In this document: positions 7,573-15,377 of the stretch, piece after piece
Layout: each line of letters starts with the position of its first letter
How positions within the stretch are numbered: the first letter of the stretch is position 1
NCBI GenBank assembly: GCA_965262425.1
Contig: OZ253536.1
Location: forward strand, 2,356,001-2,420,000
Length of the DNA stretch: 64,000 nt
DNA from: CAZOZZ01 sp965262425
Lineage (GTDB): Bacteria; Acidobacteriota; Terriglobia; 20CM-2-55-15
Reading direction: 5' to 3'
The notes under the pieces: generated by a model
Databases searched by the model: none
Told to the model about the DNA's origin: nothing
The model's input: only the letters and a program-made list of their open reading frames with translations
Program-made: the position numbers and the translations under genes

Positions 7573-8438
7573 AACTGCAGGGCTCCCAATGCCGGCTTGT
7601 ACAGGTCTTCGAGACCGGACGAATGAAGATGCCCGATCGGAACCGACAGCTTCCGAAGTTCCACGTCCACTGAGGGTGAATCCCCATCGTAACCACAAAC
7701 GATGAGCTGTCGGATGTGGCTGCCGCCCAGTTTGTCCTGATAATACATGATGGTCGGATACACGGCTTCGTAGGCGGACTGCGACGGAACCTTGCGGTAG
7801 AATTTCAGTTCGCCTTCCACAAAAACCGACGTTGTTATCGAACTCGGACCGAGCTTCACGAAAAGAGTGTCGCCGGACCCGAGGTCCAGGAGATTAAACG
7901 CCGCCGGCGTCGAGGGACCGAGAACACCAGCATGCAGCCCCATCGATTCCATCAGATCCTCGTACTGAGACGTCACAGAACTGGGTGAGAGAACAACCAG
8001 CAACCCGACAGTTCCGTTCTCTCCAAGTTTCTTGTAGGCCAGCTGAGCCGTGTCGACATCGAAAGGGACATTCTTCTTCAATTTCCAAAGAATGAACGAC
8101 CGTTGCGCGGCCCGTTCATCCGGGAACGAATCGACATTCAGAACGGAAACCCGCGTCGCTTCGTCCGGGATGACAAGGACGATTTCCGAGCCCGAAAAGC
8201 CCGCCTGATCCAGAGCTTGTCGGACTACCGGAGCCAACTTCTCCCGGTCGAAGTTGGAAGCTTTCAGGTCCGCGTTCAACACCCCGGCGGGCAAGTCGAC
8301 AACGGCTTTGGCGTCGACGTTGCGCCGATCCGGCGTCGCACCCACGACGATCACGTGACGGGCCGTTAACTCACATGCCCATGTGGGGACATCGGGTCCA
8401 AAGAGCCTCGGGATGCTTTGGGTCCACCGACTACTCAA
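7569..8438 (-). CDS. pilM: Type IV pilus assembly ATPase-like protein PilM
   Basis: 289 residues, actin-like fold of the PilM/GspL cytoplasmic family. The start at 8438 is TTG and overlaps the last codons of the ATPase gene, so expression is probably coupled. Visible features: an early strand TWACELTARHVIVVGA, the IPDEATRVSVLNVDSFPDE strand, and the pair of domains ending in a strand-turn (IRQLIVCGYDG). It is shorter than typical PilM (about 350). PilM sits in the cytoplasm and binds the N-terminal peptide of PilN, which is encoded immediately downstream. Confidence 0.82.
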   Translation of the reverse strand: MSSRWTQSIPRLFGPDVPTWACELTARHVIVVGATPDRRNVDAKAVVDLPAGVLNADLKASNFDREKLAPVVRQALDQAGFSGSEIVLVIPDEATRVSVLNVDSFPDERAAQRSFILWKLKKNVPFDVDTAQLAYKKLGENGTVGLLVVLSPSSVTSQYEDLMESMGLHAGVLGPSTPAAFNLLDLGSGDTLFVKLGPSSITTSVFVEGELKFYRKVPSQSAYEAVYPTIMYYQDKLGGSHIRQLIVCGYDGDSPSVDVELRKLSVPIGHLHSSGLEDLYKPALGALQL

Positions 8439-10062
8439 TGAACGTCACCTTGTTGATTTCCTTCAGCGTCGTTTTTCCGTCCACAACCTTCGCAACCGCG
8501 GACTCCCTGAGGAAAGTGACACCTTCTTCGTGGGCCGCCCGCTTGATTTCAGAGGTCGGTTTTCGATCGACTATCATTTCGCGAATGTGATCGGACAGGT
8601 CGAGCAACTCATGTATCGCGGTTCGCCCGAGAAACCCCGTCCCGTTACATTCAAGGCACCCTTCCCCTTCATAAAACGTCATTTCGGTATATTGCTCCGG
8701 CGTTAACCCCGACTCCCGGAGCAGGTCCGCGGAATAGCGCACCGGTCTCTTACAATGCGGACAAATCAGCCGGACCAGGCGCTGAGCGAGAATGCAGTTG
8801 AGCGCGGACACAAAGTTGTACGGGTCCACTCCCATGTGCAGGAAACGGCCCAGAACGTCGACGACATTGTTCGCATGAACGGTCGTAAAAACCAGATGCC
8901 CCGTCAATGCGGACTGAATCGCGATTTGCGCCGTTTCGTTGTCACGTATCTCCCCGACCATGATCTTGTCGGGATCGTGCCTCAGTATGGACCGGAGGCC
9001 GCGTGCGAACGTCAGCCCTTTCTTTTCGTTGACCGGAATCTGTGTGATGCCCTTGATCTGATACTCGACGGGATCCTCGATCGTGATGATTTTGTCTTCA
9101 TCGTTCTTGATTTCCATCAAAGCCGCGTAGAGGGTCGTCGTCTTGCCGCTTCCCGTAGGACCGGTCACCAGCACCATTCCGTACGGTTCGTTGATGAACC
9201 GGTGAAACCTCTGCGAGTCGCTGGCGGAGAAACCCACAACGTCCAGGTTCAGCGTTCGGAATTCTGCACTGATCGACTCTTTGTCGAGGATTCGGATGAC
9301 GGCGTCTTCTCCGTGGATCGACGGCATGATCGAAACACGAAAATCTATCGATCGGCCTTTGTACCGCGTCTTGAATCGGCCGTCCTGGGGGATCCTTTTC
9401 TCAGAGATGTCCAGTTCCGACATCACTTTGATCCTGGAAATGATGGTCGAGTGATGTTCTTTGGCTATCGGGTCCATGGCCATGCCCAGCCTTCCATCCA
9501 CCCTGTACTTCACGACAAGTTCGGAAGGGCCGGTCTCGATGTGTATGTCGCTGGCCCGACGGCCCAGGGCAGTAAAAACGATCGTATCGACCAGCCGGAT
9601 GATCGGGCTGGATTCGTCCTGGGTGATCGTCTCGATCGTGATGATCTCGCCCCCGCTGTCGTCCTCGCGAATCAGGTCGAGCTTGAACCCTTCGGTCGCT
9701 TCGTCGAGGACGCGCTGAGAGGACTCAGACTTCTTCAGCAGGTCGGAGATCTCCGACTGCGCCGCGACCTTGATGACCAGCGAACGGTCCAGCAACGCCG
9801 ACACCTCGTCCACCTCGACCAGGTCGCTCGGGTCGGCCATCGCGATCACGAGCGCATCGGCCTCGACCCCGAGAGGCACGAAGTTGTAACGGAACATCAG
9901 TTCGACCGGGGTCGAACGAAGCAACTCGACGTCCAGGTGCGTGTCGCTCAGGTCCACCAGATCATAATGATAGCGCTCGGCGAGTTCCGCGGCCCGAGCC
10001 CGATCGTCAACTTGGGGTTGGTCATCAACCCCCTCGGTAGGGATCAAAGGTTCAGTGTTCAT
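8431..10062 (-). CDS. Secretion/pilus extension ATPase, GspE/PilB family
   Basis: 543 residues. The N-terminal GspE/MshEN-like domain (about 20-110) is followed by the hexameric ATPase. The Walker A motif GPTGSGKTTTLY is at about 301-312, the Asp box includes KIITIEDPVEY, Walker B is KIMVGEIRDNETA, and the His box is VFTTVHAN. A zinc-type tetracysteine is present (CPHC and CLEC). It powers pseudopilus or pilus assembly at the cytoplasmic face. Because a second PilB with its own PilC is encoded at 44.7-48 kb, this copy with PilM/N/O may serve a type II secretion-like machine. That split is inference. Confidence 0.93.
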   Translation of the reverse strand: MNTEPLIPTEGVDDQPQVDDRARAAELAERYHYDLVDLSDTHLDVELLRSTPVELMFRYNFVPLGVEADALVIAMADPSDLVEVDEVSALLDRSLVIKVAAQSEISDLLKKSESSQRVLDEATEGFKLDLIREDDSGGEIITIETITQDESSPIIRLVDTIVFTALGRRASDIHIETGPSELVVKYRVDGRLGMAMDPIAKEHHSTIISRIKVMSELDISEKRIPQDGRFKTRYKGRSIDFRVSIMPSIHGEDAVIRILDKESISAEFRTLNLDVVGFSASDSQRFHRFINEPYGMVLVTGPTGSGKTTTLYAALMEIKNDEDKIITIEDPVEYQIKGITQIPVNEKKGLTFARGLRSILRHDPDKIMVGEIRDNETAQIAIQSALTGHLVFTTVHANNVVDVLGRFLHMGVDPYNFVSALNCILAQRLVRLICPHCKRPVRYSADLLRESGLTPEQYTEMTFYEGEGCLECNGTGFLGRTAIHELLDLSDHIREMIVDRKPTSEIKRAAHEEGVTFLRESAVAKVVDGKTTLKEINKVTFIE

Positions 10063-10095
10063 CGTTGGTTCAAGTCACACGCTCAATTCACGCGT

Positions 10096-11301
10096 TCAAG
10101 TCACGGCCCTGGATCCGATGCTGAAGATCGGCAGATACAAGGAAACCAGGATCAAGGCAACAAAACCCGCCACAAAAATCAAAATGATCGGTTCCACCCA
10201 GCTCAAGAGCGCCGTCAGACGTAAGTCCACGTCCTCGTCGTAGAAGTCCGCGACATGGTTGAGCATGTCGGGCATCGCACCGGTTTCTTCCCCCACCCGG
10301 ATCATCTCCAGCGCCAGTTGCGGAAACCTTCCGGTGGCCTCCAGACTGTCGGCCAGCGACGTGCCCTCCTGAACACGGATGGTGCTGTCGGCCAGGGCAT
10401 CGGCGATGACGCGATTGCCCGACGCTTCATGCGCCACCTGGAGAGCCGTCACGAGCGGAATCCCCCCCTTAAGCAGAGTCGACAACGTTCGTGAAAGTTG
10501 CGCAATCGCAAACATCAACCAGACCTTGCCCAACACCGGCAACCGGAGCTTCAAATCGTCTATCTTGATTCTCCCCCCTGCCGATTTCGACCAGAAGCTG
10601 AAGAGTATCGGACCACCGACGACCAGGGGCACGATCAGGATCAGACCGTCCTGGATGGTTGTCGACACCGCGATCAGCACTTGAGTCGGTAGCGGCAGAG
10701 CCGTGTTCAGGCCTGTGTAAAGTTCCGCGAATCGCGGGATCACATAGGCGAGGATCACCCCAACCATCACTATAGAAAGGACAACCAGGAATGCCGGATA
10801 GATCAACGAATTACGAAATTTCTTTCCGACGATCATCATCGTCTTTTCATAGTGAATGTATCGGGTGAGGACTTCGACGAGGTTACCGCTGCGTTCCCCG
10901 GCGAAGACCGAGGCCGTATAGACCCTCGGGAAAACGCGCTCCTCCTCCATCGCATCGGACAGAGCCGTGCCCGAAACGACCTTCTCGCGCACAGCCTGAA
11001 TGTGCTTTTGAAGCTGCGGGTTCGTGATGCGGTCCTTCAGCAGATCGAGCGCGCGAAGAATGGGAAGACCGGCGCGTATCAAGGCCACAAATTGCTGGTT
11101 GAACAGGATGAAGTCCTCGGCTCGAAAGGAGGTCTTCTTCCTTCCGCCGCCGGGGAGCAACGACCAGGTCCTCTTTTGAATCGAGAGCACCAGGAGTCCC
11201 TGTTCCTGCAGACGGTCCCGGATCTCTTCTTCACTTTGCCCGACGTGGACCGCACGGACGACTTCGCCACTTGGTCTTGCGTATTTGCAGGTGAATTCCA
11301 T
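10096..11301 (-). CDS. Inner-membrane platform protein, GspF/PilC family
   Basis: The ATG at 11301 gives 401 residues beginning MEFTCKYARPSGEVV, the normal GspF/PilC opening. The frame extends further upstream into a palindromic repeat and is not coding there. Two GspF domains (about 65-190 and 270-392) each have the paired pattern FNQQFVALIRAGLPILRALD and AQLSRTLSTLLKGGIPLVTAL. Three or so transmembrane helices are visible (about 168-190, 220-242, 372-395). It is the polytopic membrane platform for pilus subunits, and lies 33 bases upstream of its partner ATPase. Confidence 0.92.
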   Translation of the reverse strand: MEFTCKYARPSGEVVRAVHVGQSEEEIRDRLQEQGLLVLSIQKRTWSLLPGGGRKKTSFRAEDFILFNQQFVALIRAGLPILRALDLLKDRITNPQLQKHIQAVREKVVSGTALSDAMEEERVFPRVYTASVFAGERSGNLVEVLTRYIHYEKTMMIVGKKFRNSLIYPAFLVVLSIVMVGVILAYVIPRFAELYTGLNTALPLPTQVLIAVSTTIQDGLILIVPLVVGGPILFSFWSKSAGGRIKIDDLKLRLPVLGKVWLMFAIAQLSRTLSTLLKGGIPLVTALQVAHEASGNRVIADALADSTIRVQEGTSLADSLEATGRFPQLALEMIRVGEETGAMPDMLNHVADFYDEDVDLRLTALLSWVEPIILIFVAGFVALILVSLYLPIFSIGSRAVT

Positions 11302-11327
11302 GTTGGTGCCAGGGGCACTTCCTATTT

Positions 11328-11397
11328 CTAGGAGCCTGCGCGGCAGAAGAGATCTCCTGCGAAAGCGGTACGATCCCTTCTGCCGCACGGGCTCTAG
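11328..11397. repeat. Palindromic repeat, family B (short copy)
   Basis: The left end CTAGGAGCCTGCGCGGCAG (11328-11354 including AAGAGATC) is mirrored with a few mismatches by 11372-11397, around a core TCCTGCGAAAGCGGTACGAT. The same ends and core (CTGCGAAAGCGGTA) recur in the longer copy at 56766-56931. The terminal CTAG supplies the TAG stop codon of lolA. It separates lolA from the gspF-type gene. Confidence 0.8.
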
Positions 11398-12068
11398 GGT
11401 CCGATACCCTCGATCACGTCGACTCCCGGAGGTACTTCGAAGTCAAAAATCGATTCATCCAGTTCGGCGTCGGTCTCGATCTGATCGAGCACGAGTTCCA
11501 TGGTCGAGCCGTCGATGTAGGTAAACCGGAGCCGTCGGATGTCGAACGTCGTCGGGTCGACCTCGAGCCGTACTTCGTCAACATCGCTCTGGCGCCGCGG
11601 GTACATCCTCAAGACCCTCATTCCAGGGACTTTGGGAAGCTCCGTCAACTGCTCGATCCGAGTAAACTCATTCTCGAGATCCGATCGCCCCAGCAGGAAC
11701 ATGATCGGAATCCGGTCGTCCATCGCGTCGCCGACGCTCTCCCGGCTCACCTGCCTCTCAGCCGGCACGTAGAAATAAACGGTCCGACCGTCCGAAACGA
11801 ACAGGTACTCCTCGGGCAACTGGTACTCCCAGCGCATCATTCGCGGACGTCTCAGGTATAAGTGACCCTCCTGACGCTGGATTCGGTTCAAAGCATCTTC
11901 AGAAATCTGAACAAAATGAGCGGAGAGATCGCGCATGCGCTCCAGTTTGCGTTCAACGCCGTCGATCAGGGCCCCCAGGCCGGGCCCTTGCCCGGCGGTC
12001 GCAGATGGCACCGTCAGGACAGCCAGTAGTATCGGCAAGAGTGTTCTTCTCATGGTGTTACGCCTCAA
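11394..12068 (-). CDS. lolA: Outer-membrane lipoprotein carrier protein LolA family
   Basis: 224 residues with a signal peptide (MRRTLLPILLAVLTVPSATAGQ; the start may be 12068 or 12053). The mature part has the LolA pattern: an N-terminal helix with MRDLSAHFVQISED, then GHLYLRRPRMMRWEYQLPEEYLFVSDGRTVYFYVPAERQV-type strands that form the open beta-barrel. LolA shuttles lipoproteins across the periplasm. The stop codon TAG is formed by the end of a family B palindrome. The position between pilins and pilus platform genes suggests cotranscription, possibly serving a secretin or pilotin lipoprotein. Confidence 0.85.
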   Translation of the reverse strand: MRRNTMRRTLLPILLAVLTVPSATAGQGPGLGALIDGVERKLERMRDLSAHFVQISEDALNRIQRQEGHLYLRRPRMMRWEYQLPEEYLFVSDGRTVYFYVPAERQVSRESVGDAMDDRIPIMFLLGRSDLENEFTRIEQLTELPKVPGMRVLRMYPRRQSDVDEVRLEVDPTTFDIRRLRFTYIDGSTMELVLDQIETDAELDESIFDFEVPPGVDVIEGIGP

Positions 12069-12151
12069 GGAAACAGTTTAGACAATGTTAGACGGTCACG
12101 CCGGAAAGAAGTTCAGGGAAGGAATTGGGAGTAGACCCGTCGTGGCCAAGC

Positions 12152-12580
12152 CTACTGGACCGGCAGACCGGCCTGCCCTGAAGGCGCCCGGCTGGTCTCG
12201 GTGGTGAAGCGAATCACATACTCGGGAGTCGAATAATAATCGTAGCGGCCGGTCGTGGTGTTGACCGCTGTCGCCGTGATGGTGTAATCGAGCCGATCCG
12301 TGGACACGGAGACTCCATACTGGTAGCCCGACGTGGTGCCCTCGAAACGGGTGTCGAGCAAGCCGTCGGCGATCAACTCGGTCATGGTCCCGTACGCGTG
12401 ATTGGTCATCTGGTACACGTTCTGGGCAACGTTGATGGACTTCAGGTTCGACGCCGCGGCGGACTCGTTCGCAGCCTGGCGGGATCGGAGCAGACTAGGG
12501 ACCGCAATTGTAGCGATGATCAGAATGATCGCCACAACGATCAGCAACTCCAGCAATGAGAAACCGCGGTCGGTTTTCAT
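12152..12580 (-). CDS. pilA: Type IV pilin (major pilin-like, PilA)
   Basis: I use the ATG at 12580 (MKTDRG, then FSLLELLIVVAIILIIATIA); four codons upstream are also open. 142 residues. It is a class IVa prepilin: short basic leader, Gly at -1, Phe at +1 and Glu at +5 for prepilin peptidase PilD, then the long hydrophobic helix and PSLLRSRQAANES. The C-terminal head (about 60-142) is Thr/Tyr rich with no Cys pair. The first half is nearly identical to the neighbouring pilin at 12719-13138, while the heads differ, so this is a tandem duplication that has diverged. Confidence 0.92.
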   Translation of the reverse strand: MKTDRGFSLLELLIVVAIILIIATIAVPSLLRSRQAANESAAASNLKSINVAQNVYQMTNHAYGTMTELIADGLLDTRFEGTTSGYQYGVSVSTDRLDYTITATAVNTTTGRYDYYSTPEYVIRFTTETSRAPSGQAGLPVQ

Positions 12581-12671
12581 AAAATCACCCACAGCTTTTC
12601 CTGGCCATCTAGCAGCCCGTGGTGGGGGTGGAGAAGGATGAGGCGTATGGTGGACCGGCCCAGGGGAACTG

Positions 12672-12697
12672 GCGGCCTTCGACTAGGCGAAGGCCGC
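12672..12697 (-). terminator. Hairpin between the two pilin genes
   Basis: A perfect 10-base stem (GCGGCCTTCG / CGAAGGCCGC) with a 6-base loop starts 22 bases after the stop of the upstream pilin gene. No T-run follows on the minus strand, so it may work as a transcript-stabilising hairpin or attenuator, giving more of the first pilin mRNA than the second. Confidence 0.6.
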
Positions 12698-12718
12698 GAC
12701 ACTTCAAAAGACAAACGT

Positions 12719-13138
12719 TTACTGGACTGGCGCTCCTGCAGTCACCCCAGACCCGGAGGAGTAACGCACGACTCCATCCGGCCCGCTGTAGTAGCCGAAT
12801 CTGCCGGTGTTTGCAGAACTCGGCGTCGCGAGTGCCGTGTAGTCAGTGTTGCTGCTCGCTGTGGTAACGGTGTAGGAATACCCCGAAACGGCCGAGTTGA
12901 AGCGGGTGTCGAGCAGGCCCGCGGTGATCAGATCACTGAGGCCGCCGTAGCTGCCCTGGGCGCCCGACATGTATGTCACCTGCGCGGTGTTGATCGTCCT
13001 GAGGTTGGCCACTGCGCCCGACTCGTTTGCAGCCTGCCTTGAACGAAGCAGGCTCGGTATGGCGATGGTGGCAATAATCAGAATGATCGCTACCACGATC
13101 AAGAGTTCTAAAAGTGAAAAGCCACGACTCTTTTTCAT
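12719..13138 (-). CDS. pilA: Type IV pilin (PilA-like), first gene of the pilin pair
   Basis: 139 residues. Leader MKKSRG, then FSLLELLIVVAIILIIATIA with Glu at +5, followed by IPSLLRSRQAANES. The head domain is Ser/Thr/Tyr/Gly rich without a disulfide pair. ATG at 13138. It is the promoter-proximal pilin: a sigma-54 type -24/-12 element lies about 180 bases upstream, with tandem palindromes behind it. This suggests control by PilS/PilR, encoded at 41.6-44.6 kb. The Gly-rich head suggests the major pilin of one system, but which of the two pilins is dominant cannot be read from sequence. Confidence 0.92.
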   Translation of the reverse strand: MKKSRGFSLLELLIVVAIILIIATIAIPSLLRSRQAANESGAVANLRTINTAQVTYMSGAQGSYGGLSDLITAGLLDTRFNSAVSGYSYTVTTASSNTDYTALATPSSANTGRFGYYSGPDGVVRYSSGSGVTAGAPVQ

Positions 13139-13316
13139 CAGTTATTTTCCTCCCTGACTCGTACTAACGTGATTCAATGAACAATCAATTTAATGAATCC
13201 TACAAAGGCGACATGGAGCTGTCAACCACTCTCGGCCCTTGTCATCATTGACAGATCCAGCGAAATCGCATGCACAAACATGGACAGCGTAGCGACGCCA
13301 GTGTCGACGAGGGAAA

Positions 13317-13333
13317 AGCAATTGCAGGTCCAG
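13317..13333 (-). promoter_or_regulatory. Candidate sigma-54 promoter for the pilin genes
   Basis: Read on the minus strand: CTGGACCTGCAATTGCT. The GG and GC are separated by exactly 10 bases; the -12 half TTGCT is consensus, and the -24 half TGGACC departs from TGGCAC at two bases. The predicted start is near 13306, giving a leader of about 170 bases to the pilin ATG. Pilin genes in several bacteria are sigma-54 dependent through PilR, and PilR is encoded in this window. Confidence 0.45.
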
Positions 13334-13385
13334 ACACTCTGTAAGATTAGAATGAGATACTTACAAGTGCAACCATCGCCTTAAT

Positions 13386-13422
13386 GTGACAAATTTTGTC
13401 ACTCCACTGACAAAATTTGTTA
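13386..13422. promoter_or_regulatory. Tandem palindromic operator-like sites
   Basis: Site 1 GTGACAAATTTTGTCAC (13386-13402) has perfect 8-base arms around one base. Site 2 TGACAAAATTTGTTA (13408-13422) has 7-base arms with one mismatch. Their centres are 21 bases apart, two helical turns, so a regulator would sit on one face. They lie about 88 and 109 bases upstream of the predicted sigma-54 start of the pilin gene, the usual range for enhancer-binding proteins, and also about 80-110 bases ahead of the divergent ligase gene. Confidence 0.6.
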
Positions 13423-13499
13423 ACAACGACCCTGTGGTGCCGGGTCTTCGCAGGGAGTTTCACCATCTCCGAAGGCCGGGGAGCAGTAGCGATTCGAAC

Positions 13500-15377
13500 A
13501 TGGGAATCCTGATCGCGATCACCGCCCTCGTCATCATGACTCCGTTCGGGGGCCAGGCAACCCAACCTTTCATCTTCCTTGTGTACCGGACCCTGTTGTT
13601 CTCCGTCACTCTGGCCTGCTTCTGGAAATCCAGACAGGAATCGGGCCCGGACTTTCACCCGGGTTTCTACGTGGCGACCGGGGCGATTCTGGGAACAATG
13701 CTGCTATCGGTCTGGACCAGCGCGGGAAGCAGGGCGGATGGCTATGCGCTCTGGTATCAGCACCTGGTCTGGGCAGCTTTCTTCGTCGCTGTCGCTCGAT
13801 TCAGTGCACGGCAGTCCCTCCAGTGGAAAAGCCTGATGCTCGCTTCGGTAATCGGGGCAGGTCTGCTCCATCTGGCTATTGGACTGGTAGTCGGCGAGCC
13901 ACTGACTGGGGCTTTCCTGAACGGAAACTACCTGGGCTCGTATATGTTGATTGGCTTCGCCGCCTCAATCGCCGTTCTGTTATTCCACAAAAATGTGTAC
14001 TGGCGTGTCGGTACCATGGTGATAGCCCCACTCCTCTTCTATGGAATCACCGAAACCGTGTCGAGGGGCGCGACGCTTGCGGCGGTGGGCGTGGCGTTGG
14101 TTGGACTCTGGCAACTGAGACGATGGGCCGTCGTGGGTGGCGCCCTCGCGGCGGCAGCCATCGTGCTCGTCCTGATCGGGCTGGCCAACCCGGAACTGGT
14201 AACGAAATTCACCGACCAGGGCGAAGTGAATCCGTACAACTACTCCCGAACCCAGATCTGGATGAGTACGTTCGACATGATCGCGGAGCAACCGGTGCTC
14301 GGTGTCGGACCGGCCAGGTACCAGCACGTCGCCCGACGGTTCCGGTTCCCTGTCGAAGATACGATCGGTCGATTCATGAAGCGCCAGTCCATCGCGCATT
14401 CTGAATATCTGCACTATGCCGCGGAATCAGGAATACCGATGGCCCTCTTGCTCATTGGGCTAATCGTTTACTTCGCACGGGTTCTCGGCCAGGCTCGGGC
14501 AGCTTCCCCGGTGCTGTTCCTCGAACAGGCTGCGTTGCTCGCGATCGTCGGGGTCGGCATCCACGCGGCGGTGGACAACAATTTTCAGGTACCGGTTGTC
14601 CTGGCTCTTCTGGCGACGCTATCGCTGGCCTCGGCACCTTTGACCCGGTCCACTCCGATCCGGTTTCCAGTTTCCACCCGGGGCATGGCCGGGCTTGGCG
14701 TGCTGATCGTGGCTCTCTACTTCGATTCCACTCTGATCCCGGGCGTTGCATACCACTACAACGACGTAGGAAACCAGGAGCAAATGGCCCAGCGATTCGG
14801 CGAGGCGGAGTTGGACCATCGGTTCGCCGTCAGCCTCCGGCCCACTGACTCCGTCTTGCTGACCAACCTGGGAGTCACACACAAACTTCTGTATCTCCAG
14901 ACGGGAGACCCCCATATGCTGGATGTGGCCGACGCATTTTTCACCCGGGCAGCCGAAGCCAATCCCTTCTACCTTCAGGCACGACAAGAGCGCGCCGACA
15001 CGCTGGTGCTCCGGCTGACCGGCAACACCGGCCGGGACTTGAAGGTCCATCGACGCTTGATCGAGGCCAACCAGGCCGTCCTGGAGCTCGACCCCTTCCT
15101 GCCGTTCATCCGCAAAAACCTTGCAGAAGCGTTCTACCGATCCGGAAACCGGGCCAAGGCATACGAAGAACTATTGAAGACCGTTGAACTGGAACCTAAT
15201 TATGTGCCCGGATTTACCAAATTGGCGGAATGGTACCAGGCAGATGGAAACGTCGAACGCAGCCGGGCGTTTCTGGACAGGGCGGGCTCGATCGAGCTGA
15301 CCTACAGCGCTGTCACGGACGTCACCGATTATGAAGCCATCATCCTGGGCCGACCGGCCGGGAGCCCGGGATCATGA
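13500..15377 (+). CDS. O-antigen ligase/polymerase-like membrane protein with C-terminal TPR region
   Basis: I start at the ATG at 13500 (MGILIAITALV); the frame opens at a GTG at 13386, but that stretch overlaps the palindromic operator sites and is not hydrophobic. 625 residues: about 11-12 transmembrane segments over residues 1-400 with a Wzy_C/WaaL-type periplasmic loop (RTQIWMSTFDMIAEQPVLGVGPARY, then RQSIAHSEYLHYAAESGIPMALL). A soluble C-terminal part has TPR-like helices (FYRSGNRAKAYEELLKTVELEPNYV). Such proteins join or polymerise lipid-linked glycans at the periplasmic face, including O-antigen or pilin glycosylation. The next gene overlaps by ATGA and encodes a paralogue. Confidence 0.82.
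   Translation: MGILIAITALVIMTPFGGQATQPFIFLVYRTLLFSVTLACFWKSRQESGPDFHPGFYVATGAILGTMLLSVWTSAGSRADGYALWYQHLVWAAFFVAVARFSARQSLQWKSLMLASVIGAGLLHLAIGLVVGEPLTGAFLNGNYLGSYMLIGFAASIAVLLFHKNVYWRVGTMVIAPLLFYGITETVSRGATLAAVGVALVGLWQLRRWAVVGGALAAAAIVLVLIGLANPELVTKFTDQGEVNPYNYSRTQIWMSTFDMIAEQPVLGVGPARYQHVARRFRFPVEDTIGRFMKRQSIAHSEYLHYAAESGIPMALLLIGLIVYFARVLGQARAASPVLFLEQAALLAIVGVGIHAAVDNNFQVPVVLALLATLSLASAPLTRSTPIRFPVSTRGMAGLGVLIVALYFDSTLIPGVAYHYNDVGNQEQMAQRFGEAELDHRFAVSLRPTDSVLLTNLGVTHKLLYLQTGDPHMLDVADAFFTRAAEANPFYLQARQERADTLVLRLTGNTGRDLKVHRRLIEANQAVLELDPFLPFIRKNLAEAFYRSGNRAKAYEELLKTVELEPNYVPGFTKLAEWYQADGNVERSRAFLDRAGSIELTYSAVTDVTDYEAIILGRPAGSPGS

Noticed and set aside
8755..10224. 489-residue plus-strand ORF opposite the GspE-type ATPase
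   Set aside because: Shadow ORF; the ATPase on the other strand has complete motifs.
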